A stretch of 58,677 nucleotides of DNA. It comes from Acidimicrobiia bacterium (lineage in GTDB: Bacteria; Actinomycetota; Acidimicrobiia; Acidimicrobiales; CATQHL01). The notes under the pieces were generated by a model. It worked only from the letters and a program-made list of their open reading frames with translations. It made no database searches and was not told the origin of the DNA. Of this stretch, positions 8,585-16,357 are shown piece after piece (positions within the stretch are counted from its first letter, which is position 1; the number at the start of each line of letters is the position of its first letter). The stretch covers positions 1 through 58,677 of the forward strand of contig VXNF01000045.1 of the NCBI GenBank assembly GCA_009840735.1, given 5' to 3'. The position numbers were made by a program, and so were the translations under genes.

Positions 8585-9690
8585 CGCTGCGCCACCGCAG
8601 CCGGTGGACCCGCCGTCGAGCTCAGTTCCGCGCCGTCGACGTCTCGTTGATGCAGCCGGCGCAACGGATCGTCGGGATTCCGCCCGAGGCCGAGCTCCTC
8701 CAGCAGGTCGTCAGCGATCGGTCGGTCGCCCTCGAAGCCGGCCCGCAGAGTGCCGTCGTCGGACGCTGCGCCGCCGTAGTAGGCGTCGAGAAGACCGACT
8801 GCGACTTGCTCGGGCGGCTCAGACCAGGAGAGTTGCACCGCCCCGGTGGGCGACGCCAGCCCCAGCGGCTCGCAGTGCGCCACGGCGGGCGCTAGAACCG
8901 TCAGCAACTCGGACTCGTCGAGCTTGAAGGCGCGCCCGACCGACCCCGGCTCGTGAGCCAGGCGGCTGAGCGTGACCGTGTTGCCGCCGGTTCCGCTGCG
9001 GGCCACCCAGTCGAGAGCGGCGTAGGCCGCCACGTAGGGAGGCAGCGAGTCCTTGGCCCCCAGCGTGAAGCGGAGTCGCCCGGTCGCCGCGGACCGCCCG
9101 ATGAGGTTCAGGTCCCGGAGTGGGCAGTCCAGAACGTCGTCGATGCTCCGGCGGCTCGAGTCGGCGGCGGGCGCGTAGGTGCGCAGCAGGGCGCCCACGT
9201 CCTTGCTGATCGACGACCGGTGCGGCGCGCCCCAGGTGCTCATCTCGAGTTGCGCCGAGACGGCCGCCTCCAGGTCACCTTCGCTGAACTCGACCGCGTC
9301 GAAGCTGTTGAACGCCAGCCACCACACGGGCAGCCGCGACGGCGGCGCCAGGAGCAGCCAGTGCAGCAGCCACAGCGTGCCGGGATCCTCCATGTAGCGG
9401 TCCCAGCCCGACTCGCCGAACAGGGCGTGGCCGAACCGGGTGGGGAGCAGGCCCGGTTTGCGCCGGTTCGCCGCGGCCGGGTCCTCGGTGATGAGCTTCG
9501 CCGCCAGCCCCCAGAAGCGGATGGCCCGCACCATGTTCTTGCCCACGCCTAGCACCACCGGGGCGTCGGGCCGGCCGAAGACGAACGGATCCTCGGCCGC
9601 GGTGGAATAGGCCTTGCGGAACCACCCGTAGCGCGGGTGGAACGTCTCGTGGCGAGCGAAAGTGGCCACGGCGGCGTCGGTCAGGCGCAC
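8581..9690 (-). CDS. sspB: DUF4007 protein (SspB-type)
   Basis: A 369-residue protein with the DUF4007 opening: 'FARHETFHPRYGWFRKAY' at the N terminus and 'LGVGKNMVRAIRFWGLAAK' near residue 50. The GTG start at 9690 has a strong ribosome site (AAGGAGG, 9697-9703) and overlaps the stop of the desulfurase gene by 10 bp. SspB proteins of single-strand phosphorothioation systems belong to this family and are reported as DNA-nicking enzymes, consistent with sulfur insertion into one strand. I see no recognisable nuclease motif by eye, so the activity is assigned by family only. The assignment of DUF4007 to SspB is from memory of the published system. Confidence 0.8.
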   Translation of the reverse strand: MRLTDAAVATFARHETFHPRYGWFRKAYSTAAEDPFVFGRPDAPVVLGVGKNMVRAIRFWGLAAKLITEDPAAANRRKPGLLPTRFGHALFGESGWDRYMEDPGTLWLLHWLLLAPPSRLPVWWLAFNSFDAVEFSEGDLEAAVSAQLEMSTWGAPHRSSISKDVGALLRTYAPAADSSRRSIDDVLDCPLRDLNLIGRSAATGRLRFTLGAKDSLPPYVAAYAALDWVARSGTGGNTVTLSRLAHEPGSVGRAFKLDESELLTVLAPAVAHCEPLGLASPTGAVQLSWSEPPEQVAVGLLDAYYGGAASDDGTLRAGFEGDRPIADDLLEELGLGRNPDDPLRRLHQRDVDGAELSSTAGPPAAVAQR

Positions 9691-10850
9691 GCAGCGCCTC
9701 CTTGGATCACGCCACGAACGTAGTGTACGGATGTGACAGCGCGGCTGGTTGCCTCGGCGATGTCCGCCTCGGTCGTGTACCGGCCCAGGCTGAAGCGCAC
9801 CGACTCGAACGCCGCCTGCCGGGACAGGCCCATCGCCACTAGCACCTCCGAAGGCTCGATGGCGCCGGTGCTGCAGGCGCTGCCCGCCGAAACCGCTACC
9901 GGGTCCATGTTGGCGATGACGGCCTCCGCGTCCGCGCCGTCGAAGCGCAGGTTGGCCGTGTTGGGGAGCCGCCGCGCCGGGTCGCCGTTCTGGCTGACGC
10001 CGGCGAGCTTGCCTTCGATGCCCCGCACCAGCCGGTCCCGCAGCGCACCTACCCGGGCGCTCTCGGTGATGCGTTCAGCGGCGGCGATGCCGGCGGCCGC
10101 GCCGAGCCCGACGATGCCGGCCACGTTCAGCGAACCGGACCGCAGGCCCCGCTCGTGGCCGCCGCCCTCAATGACCGGCGTCAGCCGCCGCAGCGCCGCC
10201 GGCGTGCCTACCAGAGCGCCCACCCCGCCGGGACCGCAGATCTTGTGGCCGCTCAGCGACACCAAGTCGGCGCCCACCGCCGCCATGTCGAAGGGCAGCC
10301 GGCCGACCTGCTGCGTGGCGTCGCAGTGGAACAGAGCGCCGGCGGCACCTGCCCGATCGGCCGCCTCGGCGGTCGGGTTCAGCACGCCCGTCTCGCTGTT
10401 GGCCGCCATGACCGACACCATCAGCACGTCGGGTCCCAGCAGCCCGTCGAGGGCGTCGAGGTCGACGAACCCGCCCGGCGTCACCGCGATCATGTCCACC
10501 TTGGCCAGCCCGGCTTCGGCCAGCCGGCGTGCGGTCCGACGTACCGAGGCGTGCTCGGTCGCCGATATCAGCAGTCGCTTCCGTTCCGGCGCCGCGGCCT
10601 CGACGGCGCCGCGCAACGCCAGATTGTTCGCCTCGGTGGCCCCGGCGCAGAACACCACGCCCGACCGGGCGCCCCCCACCAGTGCGGCCACCTGCTCTCG
10701 TGCAGCCTCGACAGCCCCCGCCTGCCGCCGCCCGAACCGATGCGCCGAGGAGGCGTTACCCACTCCGGCCGTCAACACGGGCAGCATCGCCTCGGCCACC
10801 CGCCGATCCAACGGCGCAGAGGCGTTGTAGTCGAGATAAATCTCCGCCAC
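9681..10850 (-). CDS. sspA: Cysteine desulfurase, IscS/DndA/SspA type
   Basis: A 389-residue PLP enzyme that takes sulfur from L-cysteine as a persulfide. Visible hallmarks: 'YLDYNASAPLD' near the start, the PLP-lysine in 'SLSGHKICGPGGVGAL', and the catalytic cysteine in 'SAGSACSTGAIEPSEV'. The GTG at 10850 is chosen because it places the usual N-terminal 'EIYLDYN' within the first residues; upstream in-frame codons are not protein-like. It is first in the minus-strand operon and is translationally overlapped with the DUF4007 gene, so it most likely feeds sulfur to the phosphorothioation proteins. A housekeeping Fe-S or tRNA-thiolation role is the alternative, less likely because no iscU or mnmA lies nearby. 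Confidence 0.85.
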   Translation of the reverse strand: MAEIYLDYNASAPLDRRVAEAMLPVLTAGVGNASSAHRFGRRQAGAVEAAREQVAALVGGARSGVVFCAGATEANNLALRGAVEAAAPERKRLLISATEHASVRRTARRLAEAGLAKVDMIAVTPGGFVDLDALDGLLGPDVLMVSVMAANSETGVLNPTAEAADRAGAAGALFHCDATQQVGRLPFDMAAVGADLVSLSGHKICGPGGVGALVGTPAALRRLTPVIEGGGHERGLRSGSLNVAGIVGLGAAAGIAAAERITESARVGALRDRLVRGIEGKLAGVSQNGDPARRLPNTANLRFDGADAEAVIANMDPVAVSAGSACSTGAIEPSEVLVAMGLSRQAAFESVRFSLGRYTTEADIAEATSRAVTSVHYVRGVIQGGAACA

Positions 10851-10936
10851 GAGCCCAACACTACGGGAGCAGTGCGACACGATTCTCTCATCCGCGGGGC
10901 GTGGCAGGTGCTGGTGTGTTCCGCGGGGAATCATCA

Positions 10937-10956
10937 TTATGGCATAATCGTAGTAT
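10937..10956 (+). repeat. 20-bp direct repeat, copy 1 (upstream of AlbA gene)
   Basis: TTATGGCATAATCGTAGTAT; 17 of 20 bases match the copy at 12725-12744. It lies 17 bp before the start codon of the AlbA-type gene, in the 123-bp gap shared with the divergent sspA. The position suits a promoter or autoregulatory operator; it could equally mark the edge of an inserted cassette. Confidence 0.6.
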
Positions 10957-10973
10957 CGCCTGGTAAGCTCTTG

Positions 10974-12719
10974 ATGATTATGTCATATCCGCTGTTTCAT
11001 CCGTCGTGTGGGCGCGCTCTTGCCAGCGCGCTGTCCGGCGCGGAATTCGCGGCGGAGTTCCCCCGTGAGGGTCCCCTTGTCGAGTTCAAGGAAGGCGTGT
11101 CGCGGGACCGCATCGCCGAGGCTGCGGTGGCGTTCTCCAATGCGGACGGTGGGGTGGTGCTCCTCGGTGTGACCGACGACGGGGTGGTCCGCGGCGTGGA
11201 CCTCGGAGCCGACGGCGAGACCCGGCTCCGGAACAGCCTGGGCCAGGTGCGCGACCTGGGGCCGCACCACATCCATCGGCTCGTCGTGGAGGGGCGAACG
11301 GTCGTGGCCATTCGGGTCGGGCGCCGCCGGGACGGATTCGCGCAACTCGCGAGCGGCGCGGTGAAGGAGCGGCGCGGCGCCTCCAACCACACGCTGCTCG
11401 GGGCCGAACTCTCCGACTTCATCGCCCGGCGGTTCGTGCGCACGGTGGAGGCGGCTCCCACAGCGCTGCGGCCCGACGCCATCGATCCCACCCTGGCGGG
11501 GGAACTGTCCGGGGCGTGGCAATGGCCGGTGTCACCGGGAGCACCGCAGCCCGACTTGCTGGACCGCCTGCGCGACAGCGGTTTCCTGGTGCACAACGGC
11601 GACGGGGACCGCCTCAGCGTCGCCGGGGCTCTGTACCTGCTGGCCGATCCCGCCGGGGTCTTGGGGAAGCCGTTCGTCGAGGTGTTCCGCTACCGGTCCG
11701 GGGCGCTGGACTACGACCGGCGCGCAGAGTTCCGCGGTCCGCTACAGCGGCAGATCGAAGCGGCCGTCGACTTCGTGCTCGACGAGTTGGGTTTCGACCT
11801 GGTGCTGCTGGGCGTGCTGCGCCACGAGCTGCACCGCCTTCCCCGGGTCGTGCTGCGGGAGGCGATCGCCAACGCCGTCGCCCACCGGTCCTACGCGCCG
11901 ACGGCGGCCGCCGAGGCGGTGCGCATCGAGATTCGATCCGACCGGGTGGTGGTCCGCTCGCCGGGCGGGTTGCCCGACGGCGTGTCCCTCGACCTGCTGG
12001 CCCTCCGGTCGGTCCCCCGAAACGTGCTGTTGATCCGCACGCTGCGCTTCTTCGGCATCGCCGAGGACGCAGGACGCGGCATCCGCCTCATGCGCGACCA
12101 CATGGCCCTGAACCTCATGGCGCCGCCGCGATTCGAGGCGGACGACTCGTCGGTCACCGTCACGCTGCGGTTGGGGTCCGAGGCGGCGCCGCCGGAGCGG
12201 GCCTGGCTGGCTCGAACGCTGAGCAGCGAGGCGTCCGGCGCCCTGCGGCCCCACTCGGTCGGCGACCTCGGGGGAATACACGACGGCACCGAGGGGAGGG
12301 ACGCCCGCGTGTTGCTGGAGGTCGCCCGGGGCGAGACGCTCACCAACGGCCACGTCCGCCGCCTGCTCGACGTGGACACCGCCGAGGCCCGGGCGGCGCT
12401 CCGCCGCCTGCGCGACCGCGGGTTGGTGCAGCAGCGGGGCACGGGCTCGGGTGCCACCTACGTGCTGGCGCCGCATCTCGAGGGTGTGGAGGGTCCCGGC
12501 GGTGCGCATGTCCGGCCCGCTGACCCCGGTGAGGCGGTGATGGCGCTGGCGAGGGAAGGACTCGTGACCAACGAGGCTGTCCGGAATCGAACCGGCCTCG
12601 ACCGGGTGGCGGCGCTGCGGGTGCTGAACGCCCTCGTTGCCGCCGGCCGCCTCGAACGACGCGGCACCAGGCGGGGAAGCTACTACGTCCTCCCCGAATC
12701 GCCCGCCGCCGGGCAATGA
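10974..12719 (+). CDS. AlbA_2/Schlafen-type putative DNA-binding transcriptional regulator
   Basis: A 581-residue protein (ATG 10974; a second ATG at 10980 is equally plausible). The N-terminal AlbA_2 domain shows 'EGPLVEFKEGVSRDRIAE', 'AFSNADGGVVLLGVTDDG' and 'VVAIRVGRR'. The middle carries an ATPase-like segment of the HATPase_c_4 kind ('LREAIANAVAHRSY' and 'EDAGRGIRLMRDHM'). Two winged-helix-like segments follow at the C terminus ('TNGHVRRLLDVDTAEARAAL' and 'TNEAVRNRTGLDRVAALRV'). This family is common in defence islands and is usually called a transcriptional regulator; biochemical roles are poorly known. It is transcribed divergently from sspA with 123 bp between, so it could control the phosphorothioation operon. 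Matching 20-bp repeats flank it. Confidence 0.8.
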   Translation: MIMSYPLFHPSCGRALASALSGAEFAAEFPREGPLVEFKEGVSRDRIAEAAVAFSNADGGVVLLGVTDDGVVRGVDLGADGETRLRNSLGQVRDLGPHHIHRLVVEGRTVVAIRVGRRRDGFAQLASGAVKERRGASNHTLLGAELSDFIARRFVRTVEAAPTALRPDAIDPTLAGELSGAWQWPVSPGAPQPDLLDRLRDSGFLVHNGDGDRLSVAGALYLLADPAGVLGKPFVEVFRYRSGALDYDRRAEFRGPLQRQIEAAVDFVLDELGFDLVLLGVLRHELHRLPRVVLREAIANAVAHRSYAPTAAAEAVRIEIRSDRVVVRSPGGLPDGVSLDLLALRSVPRNVLLIRTLRFFGIAEDAGRGIRLMRDHMALNLMAPPRFEADDSSVTVTLRLGSEAAPPERAWLARTLSSEASGALRPHSVGDLGGIHDGTEGRDARVLLEVARGETLTNGHVRRLLDVDTAEARAALRRLRDRGLVQQRGTGSGATYVLAPHLEGVEGPGGAHVRPADPGEAVMALAREGLVTNEAVRNRTGLDRVAALRVLNALVAAGRLERRGTRRGSYYVLPESPAAGQ

Positions 12720-12724
12720 CACAG

Positions 12725-12744
12725 TTATGACATATTCGTGGTAT
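12725..12744 (+). repeat. 20-bp direct repeat, copy 2 (downstream of AlbA gene)
   Basis: TTATGACATATTCGTGGTAT, the counterpart of the copy at 10937-10956. It begins 5 bp after the AlbA stop codon and is followed by AT-rich, promoter-like sequence (TATAATCATGG), so it may also direct transcription of the RloB region. Confidence 0.6.
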
Positions 12745-12875
12745 AATCATGGATAACTCTGACGACTATCTCATAACTGCTCCGCTCGCGCCTCCTGGCA
12801 GCCCACGGCATGCGACGATTGCCTTGGCGAGCATTCTGATTCGCTATAGCGCGGATATTTTGCAATACTGCGCGT

Positions 12876-12941
12876 ATGACTGACAACGTAGAAGCCTCTC
12901 AGCCTTCGGTGCTGGTCGAGCGAGTAAAGGTCGGTAGGTGA
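12876..12941 (+). pseudogene. 21-residue ORF overlapping rloB; possible remnant of an ATPase partner gene
   Basis: ATG at 12876 gives 21 residues ending 'LVERVKVGR', with the stop overlapping the rloB start by 4 bp (GTGA). RloB genes usually follow, and overlap, an AAA-type ATPase gene, so this may be the two ends of that gene joined by an internal deletion. It could instead be a leader peptide. The rest of the 218-bp gap (12720-12937) contains the direct repeat and a 44-codon ORF (12749-12883) with no recognisable features. Confidence 0.3.
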
Positions 12942-13558
12942 GTCGACATCTGCCGAAGAAGCCTAGGAAGACCGGTAGGCCACGATCCGGCGTTGAGTTG
13001 AGGCGCTTAGTCGAGTTCACCGAGGGCAGTAAGACAGAAGTGGGCTACCTCAACCATTGGGCGAGGCTGAATCGGGATCGCGTCACTGTCGCGATCGATA
13101 GCGTCCATGGTCCGCCGCGGAAACTCGTCGAAAGGGCTATCCGGGTGCGCCGCGACGATTTGCGTGAATCGCGCCGTCGCGACGGCGATTCGAAGGAGTA
13201 CTGGTGCATCTTCGATCGAGACGAGCACTCGAAGCTCGACGAAGCCCTCGAGATGGCCCGCGACAACGAGATCAGCGCAGTTCTGTCCACGCCCTGTATC
13301 GAGTTGTGGTTCGTCCTTCACTTCAGGAATCAGCGAGCCCATCTTGAGACCAAACAGGCCAAAAGCGCATCCAGGAAGCCTCTTCGGTGCGCAGAGGCAC
13401 TGTCCAGCGAAGCTCTACGTGAACTTCACGACCGATTCGGCGATGCAAGACGCCGTGCCCGCCAACTCGACGGCTGGCACGAGGCGAACGGTTCGCCTCC
13501 GCGATCCAACCCAAGTAGCGATGTCTGGCGACTAATCGACCGAATCAACGAGCAATAG
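12938..13558 (+). CDS. rloB: RloB domain protein (TOPRIM-like)
   Basis: A 206-residue protein with the RloB signature: 'EFTEGSKTEVGYLNHW' at the N terminus, 'YWCIFDRDEH' in the middle and 'STPCIELWFVLHF' after it. The acidic residues in the first two motifs correspond to the metal-binding set of TOPRIM-type nucleases such as OLD and AriB. RloB is normally paired with an AAA/ABC-type ATPase that restrains or triggers it in anti-phage cassettes. No ATPase gene is present here, only a 21-codon ORF whose stop overlaps the GTG start. The gene converges with the FAD oxidoreductase gene. It may be a relic, or may work with an ATPase elsewhere. Confidence 0.8.
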   Translation: MSRHLPKKPRKTGRPRSGVELRRLVEFTEGSKTEVGYLNHWARLNRDRVTVAIDSVHGPPRKLVERAIRVRRDDLRESRRRDGDSKEYWCIFDRDEHSKLDEALEMARDNEISAVLSTPCIELWFVLHFRNQRAHLETKQAKSASRKPLRCAEALSSEALRELHDRFGDARRRARQLDGWHEANGSPPRSNPSSDVWRLIDRINEQ

Positions 13559-13663
13559 AGCGATCTAGCCGCAGCCTGCGAACTGGTCGAAGCGATACCC
13601 AGCCCTCCTTCGAGCGCAAGGATGGCTCGCATCGGCACTCTGGCGTTCGCCGGCCGCTGGTTG

Positions 13664-15022
13664 CTAGGCCCGGCGGAAGCGCCAGCCGTGGAGGATTCTG
13701 CCGTAGTAGTTGAACTTGCGGCGGGCGGCGGGGTCGTCGAAGGGGTAGCCGGCGCCGAGCTGGCGGGCCGCGGCCAGGCCGCTCACCAGGCAGGTCTCTT
13801 GGCTGTTGATGAGGGTGTGGGCGCCGCAGTGCCAGGTTCGCCGGCGGCCCTGAATGAAGCGGAACAAGCTCACCAGCAGAGCCACCTGCTTCACGTCGTG
13901 GACGACGTGCTGGAACCACTGCCGCCTGATGACCTGCTGTTCGTCGATGTGGCTGACAGGGTTGTAGGTCACCAGGCAGGGCCGGTCGGACCGCTTCGCC
14001 CACGGCTGCTGATTGTGCATGATGTATGTGATCTCGTAGTTGTCGGGTCGGGCGCCGTACTGCTCGATGTGGTTGCTGCGGGTCTCCAACGGGCGCACGT
14101 CGCTGTCGGGCAGCACCGAGGCGTCCGAGTGAACCACGGTGTGGTTGTGCAGTTCGCTCTCGTAGCGGACCGACGACAGGATGTAGCGCTCCAGCATCGT
14201 CGGGCGGTCCAGCATCATCAGCGTCTGGTTGGCGTTGCAGGCGAAGATCACCCCGTCGAAGCTCTCCCGCACGCCGTCGCGGTCCTCGACCACCACTCCT
14301 GAGCGCTGCCGGTACACCTTGCGGACCGGACGGTTGAGGTGGATCTTGTCAGCGAAACCGGCCGACAGGTGCTCGTAGATTCGCCGGGTACCCCCGTCCC
14401 AGGTCTGCATGGGCGTGGCGGACTCGATGTCGAAGAACTCCAAGTACCGAGCGAACAAGGCGGCGGGCATGTCGAACACGTTCGTCGCCATCAGGAAGTT
14501 GACGAACATGGGCTTCAGGACCTTGTAGCGGAAGTCGCCCGAGAAGCCCGCCAGGTTCAGCAGCGCGCCCATGCTGATGTAGTTGAACGGGTTGAGGGAG
14601 TTCAGGAGCTTCGAGGGGGCGCGGCTGAGGCCCCCGAACCTTCGCAGCCGCCGCAGCAGCCGCTGGAACTTGGCGATCTCGTCGCGCAGCTGCTCCCTGA
14701 TGTCGGAGTCGAAGTCGTGGGCGTAGACGGCGCCCTGGTACTTCACGCTGTAGCTGAACCGAGTGTCGACGAGGTCGATGCCGAAGCGCTCCAGCAGCAG
14801 CACGATGTGCTCGTACACCGTCGGGATGCAGGCGGTGACGGAGATGTCGAAGGGGATCGACGTGCCGTCGTCCTGGGGCATCTCCGCGGTGATCGCGTTG
14901 CCGCCGATGCGGTCGGCGGCCTCGAAGAGCCGGAAATCGAACCGGTCCGGGTCGTGGTGCAACGCGTACGCGGCTCCGAGACCCGCGACGCCCCCGCCGA
15001 CGATGGCGATGTTCTGCGGCAT
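13664..15022 (-). CDS. NAD(P)/FAD-dependent oxidoreductase, amine-oxidase fold
   Basis: A 452-residue protein. The dinucleotide-binding fingerprint 'IVGGGVAGLGAAYAL' follows the initiator directly, with the ADP-ribose acidic residue in 'RLFEAADRIGGNA'. Near the C terminus 'LVSGLAAARQLGAGYP' is the usual second FAD contact. The ATG at 15022 is favoured by an AGGAG ribosome site 8 bp upstream; an ATG at 15055 would add 11 residues. Relatives oxidise or desaturate carotenoids, amines or fatty acyl chains; the substrate cannot be read here. Short hydrophobic and arginine-rich stretches ('RLLRRLRRF') suggest membrane contact. It is divergent from a small gene at 15242. Confidence 0.8.
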   Translation of the reverse strand: MPQNIAIVGGGVAGLGAAYALHHDPDRFDFRLFEAADRIGGNAITAEMPQDDGTSIPFDISVTACIPTVYEHIVLLLERFGIDLVDTRFSYSVKYQGAVYAHDFDSDIREQLRDEIAKFQRLLRRLRRFGGLSRAPSKLLNSLNPFNYISMGALLNLAGFSGDFRYKVLKPMFVNFLMATNVFDMPAALFARYLEFFDIESATPMQTWDGGTRRIYEHLSAGFADKIHLNRPVRKVYRQRSGVVVEDRDGVRESFDGVIFACNANQTLMMLDRPTMLERYILSSVRYESELHNHTVVHSDASVLPDSDVRPLETRSNHIEQYGARPDNYEITYIMHNQQPWAKRSDRPCLVTYNPVSHIDEQQVIRRQWFQHVVHDVKQVALLVSLFRFIQGRRRTWHCGAHTLINSQETCLVSGLAAARQLGAGYPFDDPAARRKFNYYGRILHGWRFRRA

Positions 15023-15134
15023 GGCGCTGCTCCTGCCGGTCGGCTCTCCCGCCATCGAGGCGTCGTGGCGAACGCAAGGATACGACGCCGGTCGCCGGCG
15101 AGCCATGCTATTCCCGAAATCGAGAATATTCTGC

Positions 15135-15172
15135 ACTATAGGTTGTGTTATTTCATGGCGTCCAAGTATAGT
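15135..15172. promoter_or_regulatory. Probable divergent promoter pair
   Basis: On the plus strand TTGTGT (15143-15148) and TATAGT (15167-15172) are spaced 18 bp and would serve the gene at 15242. On the minus strand TTGGAC (15165-15160) and TATAGT (15140-15135) are spaced 19 bp and would serve the FAD oxidoreductase. The stretch is AT-rich compared with its surroundings. This is motif matching only. Confidence 0.4.
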
Positions 15173-15241
15173 CGGCCTCGGCTTCCCCAATGCCAGTGCC
15201 GGATCCGGTCCACGGATCGCGGCGGAGAGAAGGGAGAAGCC

Positions 15242-15637
15242 ATGCCGGTTCAGATCAATTCCAATGTGCCAGGTGGGCGCGGCGCCGCGGGGCGCGCAGG
15301 TCGGCGGATGCGGGTGTCGCTGGGCAACCTGGTCGCCACCCGCGCCGTGGATCGCCAGCTGCTGGACCAGGCGGAGGGTCGAGCGTTCGCGTTGGCGTGC
15401 CTGCAACGGCACTCCGGCGGAGACTGGGGCGACCTCGACGTTCACGACGCCGAGGCCAACGACCTGGCGCTGGTCACCGGCGCCAGGATCCTGTCGAGCT
15501 ACCGGATCCCGGAGCGGGTCCGCAGCGGCGACGGCGCCGACGGCGTGCGCGACGAGCGGCTCTGGATCATCACCGAGGCCGAGGACGCCGAAGGCGCGCG
15601 CCCCCAGACCACGCTGCTGTTCCCATCGGACTACTGA
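15242..15637 (+). CDS. Small conserved protein of the type seen on plasmids and integrative elements
   Basis: A 131-residue protein starting at ATG 15242 after an AGGGAG ribosome site. The pattern 'HSGGDWGDLDVHDAEAND', then 'RILSSYRIP', then 'LWIITEAE', and the ending 'TTLLFPSDY' match a small family of unknown function that I recognise from plasmids and integrative elements, where it is sometimes misnamed a type I restriction subunit. No domain of known activity is visible. It lies between two redox genes and is not part of an obvious operon. It may be a remnant of a former mobile element at this site. Confidence 0.7.
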   Translation: MPVQINSNVPGGRGAAGRAGRRMRVSLGNLVATRAVDRQLLDQAEGRAFALACLQRHSGGDWGDLDVHDAEANDLALVTGARILSSYRIPERVRSGDGADGVRDERLWIITEAEDAEGARPQTTLLFPSDY

Positions 15638-15706
15638 GGCGACTCGGCCGGTCGGGCCGGCGTGGCGCCTAGAGCGGTTAGCGACGCACCTGCGCGTTCA
15701 GTTGTC

Positions 15707-15751
15707 CTTAATCGGACCGATGGCGATTAAGAGTTCGGCCCCCACTCTTAA
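15707..15751. terminator. Three-arm overlapping inverted repeats between convergent genes
   Basis: Arm A (15707-15714, CTTAATCG) pairs perfectly with the first part of arm B (15724-15731, CGATTAAG). The second part of arm B (15727-15734, TTAAGAGT) pairs perfectly with arm C (15744-15751, ACTCTTAA). Both loops are 9 bases, so B can pair with A or with C but not both. Lying between two convergent genes it is probably a bidirectional terminator; three spaced half-sites for a regulator are the alternative. Confidence 0.5.
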
Positions 15752-15788
15752 TTGCTAGCGCCATGCTCGCCGCTCGCACGGCCCTGCT

Positions 15789-16286
15789 CTAATGGCGTTT
15801 GACGCCGCCGTACTTCATGCGGGTGTCGCTCATGGCGGCGGCCCGCGATTCGTCGTCGTTGATGCCGCCGTCCACCAGTTCGCCCACGAACAGCGTGTGG
15901 GTGCCCAGGTCCAGCGACTGGCGCACCTCGCAGTCCAGCCAGGCGATCGCCTCGCTGAACACCGGCGCCCCGGTTGTGGCCTCGCGCACCGGCCGACCGT
16001 TGAGGGTACCGTCGGCGTAGGCGGCGGGCTTGGAGAATTTCACGAACACCCTGGTCTGCTCGGCGTCCCAGAGATTCACGGTGAACGACCCACCGTCGCT
16101 GATCAGCCGGTGGGTCACGGCGGTGTTCTCCACCGCCACCCCGATCAGCACCGGTTCCATGGACAGCTGGCTGATCCAACTGGCCGTCATGCCGTTGCGT
16201 TCGTTGCCCGCCCGGGACCCGATGAGCGCCAACGCGTTGGGGATCTTCCAAGTCAGCCGGTTGGTGAGTTCGTCACTGAGAGCCAT
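15789..16286 (-). CDS. Flavin reductase-like FMN-binding protein
   Basis: A 165-residue split-barrel flavin reductase domain protein. Family features: 'RNGMTASWISQLSMEPVLIG' near the N terminus (flavin contact), 'FTVNLWDAEQ', and 'WLDCEVRQSLDLGTHTLFVG' towards the end. Such proteins bind FMN or FAD and often supply reduced flavin to a partner monooxygenase; none lies next to it. The length is normal for the family. It converges with the small gene at 15242 and is 71 bp downstream of the UvrD2-type helicase, possibly cotranscribed with it. Confidence 0.8.
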   Translation of the reverse strand: MALSDELTNRLTWKIPNALALIGSRAGNERNGMTASWISQLSMEPVLIGVAVENTAVTHRLISDGGSFTVNLWDAEQTRVFVKFSKPAAYADGTLNGRPVREATTGAPVFSEAIAWLDCEVRQSLDLGTHTLFVGELVDGGINDDESRAAAMSDTRMKYGGVKRH

Positions 16287-16357
16287 GCCCTGACCCTACG
16301 CGGGCGCGAGACTGCCGCCACCTCAGAACTAGCGTGCGCCGCTGCCGGCCGCCTCTG

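Noticed and set aside
2532-10850. Classical dndABCDE or BREX type 4 (BrxP-containing) system
   Set aside because: No DndD or DndE is present, and no PglZ, BrxL or other BREX gene is seen. DUF4007 together with the PP-loop protein points to the Ssp type.
12749-12883. 44-codon ORF after the AlbA gene
   Set aside because: No ribosome site, no recognisable sequence features, and it overlaps the rloB leader region.
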